This document shows, in pieces, positions 52,345-61,162 of a DNA stretch of 64,000 bases. Origin of the DNA: Verrucomicrobiales bacterium (GTDB lineage: Bacteria > Verrucomicrobiota > Verrucomicrobiia > Verrucomicrobiales > DEV007); the NCBI GenBank assembly GCA_029233965.1, contig JARGOP010000009.1, forward strand, positions 46,755 through 110,754, read 5' to 3'. Position 1 is the first letter of the stretch, and each line of letters opens with the position of its first letter. The notes beneath the pieces are model-generated. The model was not told where the DNA came from and made no database searches. It saw nothing but the letters and a program-made list of their open reading frames with translations. The translations under genes and the position numbers were made by a program.

Positions 52345-52976
52345 ATGCAATTCCCTCTCATTCTTGCCGCCTCCCCCGACGCCTACAGCGCACCCTTATT
52401 CGCACTTTTCCTCGCTTTTGCGATCGCCGCGGTGATCTGGTTGATTATCTGGCTCCTCTCCTCCGGCGAAGTGGAGGGCAATGGCGAAAAAGTCAGAGAG
52501 ACCGAGGCCGGGAAGCCCGCAGAGAAAGCGGAGCCTGCTCCGGAACCAGCTGAAGAAAAGGGGGAAGCAGATCCTGCACCTCCTGCCGAAGTCAAAGCAG
52601 ACCCCGCTCCGGCTGCGGACCTTCCGGGGGGGAACTGATCCCGATTTCAATACTGCGAGCTGCGAGGAGGGCCGCAGACCTTTTTGCGGACGGGTTGTCC
52701 TCCGGTCTCGTGAAGCAGGACCCGGTCTATGGCATCGTTTATACTTCGGCTCCGGAGGAAGTGGATGATCTGAAGAAAATCAAAGGGGTGGCCAAGGTGC
52801 TCGAAGGGAAGCTCCACAGCATCGGGGTGTATCGATTCAAGCAGGTCGCAGTCTGGACCGATGCTGCCTGCAAAGAGTTTTCCAAGCTCTTGACCTTTAA
52901 AAACCGGATCTACACCGACAACTGGATTGCTCAGGCGAAGGCCTTCCACGAGGAAAAGTACGACAAGAAGCTCTGA
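52345..52976 (+). pseudogene. membrane-anchored helix-hairpin-helix protein, frameshifted at a G7 run
   Basis: The first frame (52345-52638) encodes a transmembrane anchor (LFALFLAFAIAAVIWLIIWLL) and an Ala/Pro/Glu-rich linker. It ends at LPGGN. A second frame encodes AARRAADLFADGLSSG, DPVYGIVYTSAPEEVDDL, KIKGVAKVLEGKLHSIGVY and LTFKNRIYTDNWIAQAKAF, a HhH-like domain seen at the C-terminus of similar anchored proteins, ending 52976. Adding one G to the G7 run (52626-52632) fuses them as LPGGELIPISIL with no stop. The gene is either broken, phase-variable or misread at the homopolymer. The function is unknown; HhH suggests nucleic-acid binding. Confidence 0.75.
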
Positions 52977-53123
52977 TCAGAGTCTCCGGCAGCCTCGCGA
53001 GGTGTCGAAACCGGGTGAAAACTTTTTCGGAGAAACGGTGAAAGACTTTCGCGGAGTTCCGTAATGTAAGGTATAGTTTGCAAGGGGCTGAATCGCCCTT
53101 TTTCATCCGAAACCTTCCCCTGA

Positions 53124-53996
53124 ATGTTGTTTCAAGTTTCCCCGCGACTGATTCTGCAACTGGCCGGCTGCCTTCTGGGTGCCACCGTGGCCACTTCGTG
53201 CGTCATGATGCCGGCGAATACGCACTGGGATCAGAAGCGTTCGCTCGCCAAATACGATTCGATCGGAATTGATGCGCCGGTTTCACTGCCGGAACTCAAC
53301 CGAAGCCAGGAGAAGGGCTTCTCTGCCGCTGACTTTCTCACTCTGCACTCAGGACTGATTGTCAGCGGGGAGTACATCGATGCTGATTTCAAGAAGAAGC
53401 TTGAGACGACCCGGGCGAGTCAGGAAGGCGTCCTTGAGCTTGGGTTTTCCGTTCCGATCGCGAAAGGGGGCTCCGGGTTCGGCAGCTGCGCTCCGATCAG
53501 CACCGACGGATACTTTCTGACTGCAGCCCATGTCATTTCCCACGAGGAGTCTTACGTCCTCTACGCGACTTCAGACAGCAAATCGACCTACATTGACTAC
53601 GCTCCGATTCGCGTCGTCTACCGGAATGACGAGGCGGACTTCGCGATCGTGAAGGCAAACGTGCGCACTCCGCGCCACCTCAAGTATCGATGGGAGCCGC
53701 TCACGCCCGACTCGACCCTTTTTGCAGGTGGCTGGATGCATGAGAAGGGCGGGGGACTTTTCCTCGAATCGCAGCCCATTTCCGGGCAGGATGGTTACGA
53801 GAAAGTCGTGACGACACTGCCCATGATCAAAGGGGACAGTGGATCACCGCTCATCGATCAGAAGGGGCGGCTTTGTGGCGTCCTCAGCACGATGCGTCTC
53901 GGTGTCATCGTGAAAATGAAGCCGAAATCGACGGCGGTAATGCTGGACCCGGACAAGATTGAATCCCTGATCCGGGCGGATCGGACGAAGCACTGA
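53124..53996 (+). CDS. trypsin-like serine protease lipoprotein
   Basis: The 290-residue protein has a lipoprotein-like signal (LQLAGCLLGATVATSC) and a chymotrypsin-fold domain. The catalytic triad is visible: His in FLTAAHVISH, Asp in NDEADFAIVKAN and Ser in IKGDSGSPLID. No PDZ domain is present, unlike DegP. It probably acts at the membrane or cell surface. It is monocistronic; its TGA overlaps the first base of the 31-bp repeat copy C. Confidence 0.85.
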   Translation: MLFQVSPRLILQLAGCLLGATVATSCVMMPANTHWDQKRSLAKYDSIGIDAPVSLPELNRSQEKGFSAADFLTLHSGLIVSGEYIDADFKKKLETTRASQEGVLELGFSVPIAKGGSGFGSCAPISTDGYFLTAAHVISHEESYVLYATSDSKSTYIDYAPIRVVYRNDEADFAIVKANVRTPRHLKYRWEPLTPDSTLFAGGWMHEKGGGLFLESQPISGQDGYEKVVTTLPMIKGDSGSPLIDQKGRLCGVLSTMRLGVIVKMKPKSTAVMLDPDKIESLIRADRTKH

Positions 53997-54026
53997 ACAG
54001 GGTCAGGTCAGCGACCTTACCCGGTT
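53996..54026. repeat. 31-bp palindromic repeat, copy C
   Basis: It starts AACAGGGTCAGGTCA and ends CCTTACCCGGTT, exactly 31 bp. It is more degenerate than copies A and B at its right end (ACCCGGTT). It lies in the short gap between the protease gene and the convergent SGNH hydrolase gene, touching both stops. Confidence 0.7.
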
Positions 54027-55380
54027 AATTCTTTTCCACTTTCTTCAACTGATACCGTCTCGGGACTGGTTGGTTGATCCGGTAGATTTCGTCCTCAATC
54101 GCTTTTGCCTGTTCGTTCAGCGCATCGATTTCTGCTTTGAGTTTCGGATAGTTTTCTTCAAACATCGCAGGGTCGTTCTTTCGTTGGAGGCCTTTGACCC
54201 TCGCCCACAGATCGCGCAGCGGGCGGATGACCTCGTCATTCCGCCTCTGGTTCAGCATTGCGACATCCAGTGATTGTCGGCTTTGCGGAGTGTGGTGGTA
54301 TTTTTGCAATTCCACGCCGGCTCCCAGCATGAGGGCGGTGAAGGAGCCAACGGCCGTATCATCGATTTTCAGTTCGTATTCTCCGGCGGGAAGCCCGTCC
54401 ACTCTGAGCTGTTCGCGGCTCAATTTGTGGCCCGCTTTCGTGAGTTCGTAGCCGAGGCTGGCAGGCGCCGAAGGCCCCCATTTTAAATCATAGCCTGCGG
54501 CGCTTTCGGGGACGACCCAGGGGAGGGCCGGGGCGAGAAAAAGGAAGGACATTTCGCTTCCGTCCCCGGAAACGGTGAGGTCTCTCACTTCCTGCTTTCG
54601 CCCTGCGATCCACTCGCCGCCGTTCGGCACGATGGTGATGTTGCTGACGCTGCGGCGGTCGGGGGTGGAGCGCTCAATGATTGTGCTCGCCATGATGAAA
54701 TGTCCGGCGGCACCCGGATGAATCGCATCTTCCACCACCGTGAAATCAGGCTGGCTGCTCCGCATTGCAAAAGTGATGTCATTCAGCGGACCCCAGAGAT
54801 TCACAAAGGGCACTTTCCCGGCCTGCGCGGTCTGCCGGAGCCAGCTCGCATAGTAGGCCAGAAGGGAATTGTAGCCGGGGTCGAAGGGGCGGTCGCGGAA
54901 ACGAAAGGTCTCGTCGTCTTTCCGGAGTGCGAGCTGGTGGTGATCGAACATCGTTGGCGAAAGCGCGATCGCCTCCGCGCCGGTGGCACCGATCCGGGCA
55001 AGGATTTCACTCATCCCGGCTTGATAGGTCTCGAGCGTCTCCTTTGAGAAGGGCTCATATTGCCCGTCGTTCATTCCCAGAAGGACGGAGACGTGATCCG
55101 GTTCGAAGGCGGCGACGTCGTCGTTGAATCTCGCGAGCGCATCCGCCGCTTTGTCCCCGCTCACTCCCGCATTGTGAAAGTGAATGCGACGATCGGGGTA
55201 GCGGGTGTAGTAGAAGTTCTCAAGATACTGCGTGTAGAGCGCCTGATGTGTGATTGAATCACCGAGAAAGACAACGGTTTCACCATCCTGCAGATTCAGG
55301 AATGGCTTCGGGGCAAGCAGGGTCTCGGCGGAGACCGTGCCGACCTCGAAAAGAAACGCGAGGAGAAAAACCCGAATCAT
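54025..55380 (-). CDS. secreted SGNH/GDSL hydrolase
   Basis: The 451-residue protein has a signal peptide (MIRVFLLAFLFEVGTVSAE), then the SGNH blocks: VVFLGDSITHQALY (block I, nucleophile Ser), HNAGVSGDKAADALARF (block II Gly), LLGMNDGQY (block III Asn) and DAIHPGAAGHFIMA (block V Asp/His). A C-terminal region of about 200 residues is beta-rich and ends in a helical basic tail. SGNH hydrolases deacetylate or de-esterify glycans and lipids. Its start overlaps the stop of the Gfo/Idh/MocA gene (ATGA), so the two are probably coupled. Confidence 0.87.
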   Translation of the reverse strand: MIRVFLLAFLFEVGTVSAETLLAPKPFLNLQDGETVVFLGDSITHQALYTQYLENFYYTRYPDRRIHFHNAGVSGDKAADALARFNDDVAAFEPDHVSVLLGMNDGQYEPFSKETLETYQAGMSEILARIGATGAEAIALSPTMFDHHQLALRKDDETFRFRDRPFDPGYNSLLAYYASWLRQTAQAGKVPFVNLWGPLNDITFAMRSSQPDFTVVEDAIHPGAAGHFIMASTIIERSTPDRRSVSNITIVPNGGEWIAGRKQEVRDLTVSGDGSEMSFLFLAPALPWVVPESAAGYDLKWGPSAPASLGYELTKAGHKLSREQLRVDGLPAGEYELKIDDTAVGSFTALMLGAGVELQKYHHTPQSRQSLDVAMLNQRRNDEVIRPLRDLWARVKGLQRKNDPAMFEENYPKLKAEIDALNEQAKAIEDEIYRINQPVPRRYQLKKVEKN

Positions 55381-56519
55381 GATTCGTTCGAGAAGAATTT
55401 CGACGCTTCGGTGTAATCGAGAGGAAGGTCGATCGGTCGTTTCTGATCGGCGGACATCTGTGCGGCCCACCCGACCTCGGCGACGGGGGCCGAGTTCACG
55501 AAGCTGAGAAAGGAAGGTTCCGCGGCGAGGATGGATTCAATGAAGTGCGCGACACAGTGATGCGTTTGATGATTCATGACGTCCCCGCTGTCCGGGGTTG
55601 TTGTCGATTCCGGCCAGATATGCTGGTCCAGCCCTTCAGCCCGGCATCGATCAGGATCGAGGGGATAGACCCAGCGGCCTTCGGTGACGGTGTTCGACCA
55701 GAAGCGAATCTTCTGCGGGCGATCAAGGTAGCTGTCAAAAATGAGACCGCCTTCGGTGCCGTGAATATTGTGATAGGCATCGTAGCCGTTCGCCTGATCG
55801 ACGTTGCCGAAGCAGAGTCCGGTCGCACCATTGTCGAATTCGATGTGAAGATTCCACACGGCGGGGATTTCAAACTCCCGTTTGTGAACCTCGGAATTGC
55901 TCGCATAAACCCGAATCGGCTTTGCGCCCTGCGCGGCCATGATATTCATCATCGCGGAGAGGGAGTGAATGATGCCCATGCCAATGGCATCTCCCATGCG
56001 GTCGGCGGCGAGTTTCCAGACTTTGTCCCCGGCGATGTTGATGGGGTGACGGTAGTTGATCTGAATTTGAGTGATCGTTCCGAAGTCGCCCCGTTTCGCC
56101 ATCGCCCGGATTTCCTCCTCCAGCGTGTCGAAATTCATGAGGTAGTCGACCATCGTGATCAACTCCGGATTCGCTTTCTCCAACTCGATCTGGCGAACGA
56201 AATCATCGAATTTCGTGGCGCAGGGTTTTTCGCAGAAGACATGCTTTCCAGCTTCCATGGCGGCAATGGACTGGGGGCCATGGGCTTCATTGGTTGAGCA
56301 CACGAAGACGGCATCAAGGCCCTCGGTCGCGAGGAAGGCATCGAAGTTGTCGGTGAAGAGTCCCGGGTCCAATCCGAGCGAAGTGAGCACCTCCTCGGCG
56401 CGCTCGCGGTTTCGCTGAAAGACGGCGACGACCTTTGTGTCATCCCGTTCCACAATTCGCTTCAGCAGCGTGGCACCCATCCACCCCGCACCAACCAGTC
56501 CGATTCCAATTTTCGACAT
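55377..56519 (-). CDS. Gfo/Idh/MocA family oxidoreductase
   Basis: The 380-residue protein has an N-terminal Rossmann motif (IGIGLVGAGWMGATLLKRI), the Gfo/Idh signature EKPCATKFDDF with the catalytic Lys, and a C-terminal alpha/beta domain with HNIHGTEGGLIFDSYLD and a conserved His-rich end (MNHQTHHCVAHFIESI). It oxidises or isomerises a sugar using NAD(P), for example inositol or a 3-keto sugar route. I chose the ATG at 56519 because upstream codons lack homologous residues. It leads the two-gene unit with the SGNH hydrolase. Confidence 0.9.
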   Translation of the reverse strand: MSKIGIGLVGAGWMGATLLKRIVERDDTKVVAVFQRNRERAEEVLTSLGLDPGLFTDNFDAFLATEGLDAVFVCSTNEAHGPQSIAAMEAGKHVFCEKPCATKFDDFVRQIELEKANPELITMVDYLMNFDTLEEEIRAMAKRGDFGTITQIQINYRHPINIAGDKVWKLAADRMGDAIGMGIIHSLSAMMNIMAAQGAKPIRVYASNSEVHKREFEIPAVWNLHIEFDNGATGLCFGNVDQANGYDAYHNIHGTEGGLIFDSYLDRPQKIRFWSNTVTEGRWVYPLDPDRCRAEGLDQHIWPESTTTPDSGDVMNHQTHHCVAHFIESILAAEPSFLSFVNSAPVAEVGWAAQMSADQKRPIDLPLDYTEASKFFSNES

Positions 56520-56665
56520 CCGGGTATGTTGCGAAGAGTCCTGCTTCAGACAAGAACATTTCAGGCGCGAGTGCGTCTTGTTTTTTGTCATTACGGAAAA
56601 ACTGACCGAATCGCTTCGCGTCTTTGCGGGCTTGTTCAACGTGCCGGAGACCGCGAACGTAGGGG

Positions 56666-59662
56666 ATGCGATGGTCCGTTCTCTTTCCGGTTTCAGCTTG
56701 TTGTGCGCTAACGGCAAGCCTCGCGGCGGCTGAAATCGATTTCGCTCGCGACGTGCAGCCGATTCTTTCGGAGAATTGTTATGCCTGCCACGGCCCGGAT
56801 GAGCAGGAGCGTGCCGCTGATCTCCGCCTCGACACGGAGGAGGGGGCCCGGGCCGCGCTCACGGCGGGAGATCCCTCGTCCAGTGAAATGATTCATCGGA
56901 TCACAAGCGGGGATCCCGAAGATCTCATGCCCCCGCCGGAGAAAAAGGACCGGCTCACCTCGAAGCAGGTCGAAATCCTCACGGCCTGGATTGAGCAGGG
57001 GGCGGCCTGGGGGAAACACTGGGCGTTTGAAAAACCGGTGCGTCCCGAAGTGCCGGAGAATGGAACAGCGGGAGCGATTGATGCTTTCATCAAGGCCCGC
57101 CTCGAGGAGGAGGGCGTGGAATTTTCGCCAAAGGCAAATCGCGAGACCCTCCTGCGCCGTGCCTCGCTCGATCTCACGGGACTGCCCCCCACGATTGCCC
57201 AGCTCGATGCCTTTCTCGCGGATCAGTCGCCTGATGCGTTCGCCCGGGCCGTGGATTCCCTTCTCGAATCAAAGCACTACGGGGAGCGCTGGGCGCGGTG
57301 GTGGATGGACGCGGCCCGCTACGCGGACTCGAACGGCTACGAAAAAGACTCGGTGCGCTTTGTCTGGCCCTACCGCGACTGGCTCATAAACGCCTTCAAC
57401 GACAATCTCGGCTACGACGAGTTTATCATCAAGCAGGTCGGGGGGGACCTTCTTGAGAATGCCACCCTCGACGACCGCGTCGCGACGGGATTCCTGCGGA
57501 ACGCCATGGTCAATGAGGAAGGGGCGATCGATGCCGAGCAGTTCCGCGTCGAAGGGATTTTCGATCGAATGGACGCGATCGGGAAGTCAGTCCTCGGACT
57601 CACGACGCAATGCGCGCAATGCCACACTCACAAATACGATCCAATCACCCACGATGAGTATTTCGGGATGTTTGCCTACCTGAATCGCTCTCACGAAGCC
57701 ACCGTGCCCTATCACACGCCGGCGGCACGGGGGCAGATTCAGCAGATCTTTTCGAAAATCGATCAGCTTCGCGAGGGGGCGGTGAAGGGGATTCCAAACG
57801 GGGAAGCCGTCTTTAAGGCCTGGGTCAAAGGAGAGAATGCGAGGCTCTCGTCTGCCCCGGAGTGGGTCACGGTGACCCCGGAGCATCTCGGTGACGGTGG
57901 TCAGAAATTCTACGCGCAACCGGACGGATCGATCATCACGCAAGGCTACTCGCCGGCCCGAAGCACGGAGCGCTTCGCGGGGGAAACGATGCTCAAAAAG
58001 ATCTCCAGCCTGCGGCTGGAACTACTCATGGATCCCTATCTGACTTACGGAGGTCCGGGGCGTTCTCTTGAGGGAACGGTGGCGATCAGCGAGTTGAAGC
58101 TCTCGGCGGGGACCTCGCCGGATGCTCTGAAGCCGGTCGTTTTTCGTCCCGCCGTTTCCGACCTTGATTTGCCGGCGAGGCCGATCGACGGGGAGAAATA
58201 CCCTCAGCGCAACGGGGGGAAAGAAGATCGAACCGAGGGGCCGGCCGCCTTCATCAATGACGGAAACCTGAAGACCGCGTGGGCGACGGAAGCGGGTTGG
58301 GCGCGGTCCAATCAGCCCCGCATCGTCATCATGGATCTCGTTGAACCCATCGAGCTGGCCGAAGGCGAGACCCTGCATTTGCAATTCGAGGTCGCCTGTC
58401 AGCACGGCGGGTGGAACAGCAACGACAACCAGCATCGTAATATGGGGCGCTTCCGGTTTTCCTTTTCGGAATCGAGCTATGGAGAGGCGGCTCCCCTGAG
58501 CCCGAAGCTGGCGGAGGTGATTTTAAAGCCAGACACGGAATGGTCCAAGGACGAGCGGCATGCGCTGGTCGACGCGTGGTTGACGACACAGGAGGCCGCC
58601 ACGTCTCAACTGGCTGAAATGGAAAAGCTTCACGAGTCCCATCCCGCGCCGGTGCCGCAACTTGTTCTGCAGGAACAAAAGAATCCGCGTGAAACCCGGC
58701 TCTATCATCGGGGCGAGCAGCATCAGCCGAAACATGTCGTCACGCCGCACGTTCCCGCCTTCATTCATGATCTGCCGGAGGGGCGTGATCCCGAGTCGCG
58801 GCTCACCTTTGCGCAATGGCTTGTGGACCCGGATGCACCGACGACGGCGCGTACCTTCGTGAACCGGACCTGGTCCGCCTTCTTCGGGAGCGGCATCGTT
58901 GAGTCAGTCGAAGACCTCGGGCATCAGGCGACGAGGCCTTCCCACCCGGAGTTGCTCGACTGGCTCGCGGTCGAGTTCATGGAGTCGGGATGGGACATCA
59001 AGCATCTTCATCGACTCATTGTCCTCAGTGACACCTTCCAGCAGTCATCGACGATGGGGAGGTCTCTCGATGAGATCGATCCCCGGAACCGGCTCCTCGC
59101 TCGCGGGGCCCGGTTTCGTCCGGACGCGGAAGTGGTTCGCGATATCCAACTCGCCGCGAGTGGACTCCTCGACCGGACCGTCGGAGGGGACAGTGTCCGG
59201 CCGCCGATTCCGCGCTTTCTATTCGATCCCCCGGCGAGTTACGGATACAAAGAGTGGGACGAGGATACCGCCCCTGAACGCCGCTATCGCCGGGCGCTCT
59301 ACACCTTCCGCTTCCGCACGGTGCCGCCTCCGTTTCTCTCCGCCTTCGATGCGCCCTCGGGCGAGATCTCCTGCGTCCGCCGCCCCCGATCCACCACGCC
59401 GCTCCAGGCGCTCGCGCTCCTGAACGAGCCCATGTCGGTGGAGGCAGCCGCGGCCCTCGCGGAGCAGTTGAAGGCAGGGGAGAAGGACCTGGAGAAATCC
59501 GTCCAGCGGGCCTTCCGCCAATGCACGAGCCGCGAACCGGAGGCGGACGAGCTCGCGGTCCTCCTGGCTCTCTTTGAAAATGAAAAATCGGCCGGAGCGG
59601 ATCCTTTTCTCGCCGTCGCCCGCGTCCTCCTGAATCTCGACGAGACGATCACCAAATCCTGA
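56666..59662 (+). CDS. secreted PSCyt1/DUF1549/DUF1553 cytochrome-like protein
   Basis: The 998-residue protein has a signal peptide (MRWSVLFPVSACCALTASLAAAE). The PSCyt1 heme domain follows with ENCYACHGPDEQERAADLRL and SGDPEDLMPPP, then DUF1549 (about residues 130-340) with RRASLDLTGLPPT, SKHYGERWARWWMDAARYAD and CAQCHTHKYDPITHDEYF, a second CxxCH site. A central region has a discoidin-like beta patch, and DUF1553 (about 690-960) has WLVDPDAPTTARTFVNRTWSAFFG. The system is characteristic of Planctomycetota/Verrucomicrobiota; its biochemical role is not established. A DUF1501 gene follows after 11 bp, as usual. Confidence 0.92.
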   Translation: MRWSVLFPVSACCALTASLAAAEIDFARDVQPILSENCYACHGPDEQERAADLRLDTEEGARAALTAGDPSSSEMIHRITSGDPEDLMPPPEKKDRLTSKQVEILTAWIEQGAAWGKHWAFEKPVRPEVPENGTAGAIDAFIKARLEEEGVEFSPKANRETLLRRASLDLTGLPPTIAQLDAFLADQSPDAFARAVDSLLESKHYGERWARWWMDAARYADSNGYEKDSVRFVWPYRDWLINAFNDNLGYDEFIIKQVGGDLLENATLDDRVATGFLRNAMVNEEGAIDAEQFRVEGIFDRMDAIGKSVLGLTTQCAQCHTHKYDPITHDEYFGMFAYLNRSHEATVPYHTPAARGQIQQIFSKIDQLREGAVKGIPNGEAVFKAWVKGENARLSSAPEWVTVTPEHLGDGGQKFYAQPDGSIITQGYSPARSTERFAGETMLKKISSLRLELLMDPYLTYGGPGRSLEGTVAISELKLSAGTSPDALKPVVFRPAVSDLDLPARPIDGEKYPQRNGGKEDRTEGPAAFINDGNLKTAWATEAGWARSNQPRIVIMDLVEPIELAEGETLHLQFEVACQHGGWNSNDNQHRNMGRFRFSFSESSYGEAAPLSPKLAEVILKPDTEWSKDERHALVDAWLTTQEAATSQLAEMEKLHESHPAPVPQLVLQEQKNPRETRLYHRGEQHQPKHVVTPHVPAFIHDLPEGRDPESRLTFAQWLVDPDAPTTARTFVNRTWSAFFGSGIVESVEDLGHQATRPSHPELLDWLAVEFMESGWDIKHLHRLIVLSDTFQQSSTMGRSLDEIDPRNRLLARGARFRPDAEVVRDIQLAASGLLDRTVGGDSVRPPIPRFLFDPPASYGYKEWDEDTAPERRYRRALYTFRFRTVPPPFLSAFDAPSGEISCVRRPRSTTPLQALALLNEPMSVEAAAALAEQLKAGEKDLEKSVQRAFRQCTSREPEADELAVLLALFENEKSAGADPFLAVARVLLNLDETITKS

Positions 59663-59673
59663 CTTGCCCCACG

Positions 59674-61122
59674 ATGAAGCTCCCCCCACGCATCCCCGTT
59701 GACGGCGAGACGCTCGCCAATTTCCGCCTCTCGCAAAGTCGTCGCTGGTTTCTCGACAAGTGCGGCGTCGGGCTCGGCGGTATTGCGCTGAATCATCTCA
59801 TGATGAAGGAAGCGGCCGCGGCCGGAACCCCGAATCTCCTCGCGCCAAAATCCCCGGCGCAGAGGGCGACCGCCAAGCGCGTCATTTTTCTCTTCATGGG
59901 CGGGGCGCCCAGTCATGTCGATCTCTTCGAGAACAAGCCGACCCTGGCGCGTCTCGATGGAACGAATCCTCCGCCCGAGCTTCTCGAAGGCTACCGCTCT
60001 GCCTTCATCAAGCCGGACAACAAGCTCCTCGGGCCGAAGTTCTCCTTCCAGCGCTATGGACAGAGCGGGGTCGAAATTGCCGATCTCCTTCCGCACACGG
60101 GCAGCGTGGCGGATGACCTCACCTTCATCCGCTCGATGCACACGGATGCCTTCAACCACGCCCCGGCCCAGGTGCTTCTGAGCACGGGCTCGCAGCAGTT
60201 CGGGCGTCCTTCCCTGGGTTCCTGGACGACCTATGCCCTCGGCAGCGAAACTCAGGATCTTCCGGCTTTTGTCGTTCTTTCCTCCGGGAAAAAGGGACCC
60301 AGCGGCGGATCTGCCAATTTCGGCTCGGGCTTTCTCCCTTCGGTTTATCAGGGAGTCCCGTTCAACTCGGTGGGAGACCCGGTGCTTTTCCTTTCCACTC
60401 CGAAAGGGATCAAGCGCGAGTCGCAAAAGGCCGCGATCGATGCGATCAACGAGCTGAATCAAAAGCGTTTCGATGCGGTCGCAGATCCTGAAATTCAGAC
60501 CCGGATCAATTCTTTTGAAATGGCGTACCGAATGCAGGATGTCGCGCCGGACGTGACCGATATCAGCCTGGAGTCTCAGGCGACCCTGGATCTCTACGGG
60601 GCCAAGCCGGGCGAGATGTCATTCGCCAACAACTGTCTCCTCGCGCGGCGGCTGGTGGAGCGCGGGGTTCGCTTTGTGGAACTGTTTCACGAGTCGTGGG
60701 ACCAGCATGGAAACCTGAAGAAAGACCTCGCGAAGAACTGTCTCGATACCGATCAAGCCTGCGCCGCTTTGATCCAGGACCTGAAACAACGGGGCCTTCT
60801 CGAAGACACCCTCGTCGTCTGGGGCGGGGAATTCGGCCGGACTCCGATGATGCAGGGCGGGGGAAGCGACGGGCGCGATCACCACACCAACGCCTTCACG
60901 ATGTGGATGGCGGGGGGTGGCGTCAAGGCGGGTTACTCACACGGGGAAACCTGTGACCTCGGTTTCAATGCCGTGGAGAAGCCGGTGCATATTCACGATC
61001 TCAATGCAACGATTCTGCACCTCCTCGGCTTTGATCACGAGAAGCTCACCTTCCGCAGCCAGGGCCGCGATTTCCGCCTCACTGATGTGCATGGCCATGT
61101 CGTGAAAGACATTCTCGCCTGA
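59674..61122 (+). CDS. DUF1501 family protein paired with the PSCyt1 gene
   Basis: The 482-residue protein starts with a twin-arginine-like signal (SRRWFLDKCGVGLGGIAL). The family marks are FLFMGGAPSHVDLFENKP, SMHTDAFNHAPAQVLLSTGSQ, NNCLLARRLVERGVRFVEL, WDQHGNLKKDLAKNC, VWGGEFGRTPMMQ and GRDHHTNAFTMWMAGGG. It forms an operon with the upstream gene (11-bp gap). The family shares the alkaline phosphatase/sulfatase fold but lacks an assigned substrate. Confidence 0.92.
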   Translation: MKLPPRIPVDGETLANFRLSQSRRWFLDKCGVGLGGIALNHLMMKEAAAAGTPNLLAPKSPAQRATAKRVIFLFMGGAPSHVDLFENKPTLARLDGTNPPPELLEGYRSAFIKPDNKLLGPKFSFQRYGQSGVEIADLLPHTGSVADDLTFIRSMHTDAFNHAPAQVLLSTGSQQFGRPSLGSWTTYALGSETQDLPAFVVLSSGKKGPSGGSANFGSGFLPSVYQGVPFNSVGDPVLFLSTPKGIKRESQKAAIDAINELNQKRFDAVADPEIQTRINSFEMAYRMQDVAPDVTDISLESQATLDLYGAKPGEMSFANNCLLARRLVERGVRFVELFHESWDQHGNLKKDLAKNCLDTDQACAALIQDLKQRGLLEDTLVVWGGEFGRTPMMQGGGSDGRDHHTNAFTMWMAGGGVKAGYSHGETCDLGFNAVEKPVHIHDLNATILHLLGFDHEKLTFRSQGRDFRLTDVHGHVVKDILA

Positions 61123-61162
61123 AGTCCCGCATCAAGCCTTCCCGCCCTTTCTCGCGCCCGGT

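Noticed and set aside
59299..60462. 387-codon minus-strand frame across the PSCyt1/DUF1501 junction
   Set aside because: It is antisense to two strongly supported genes and has no recognisable domain.
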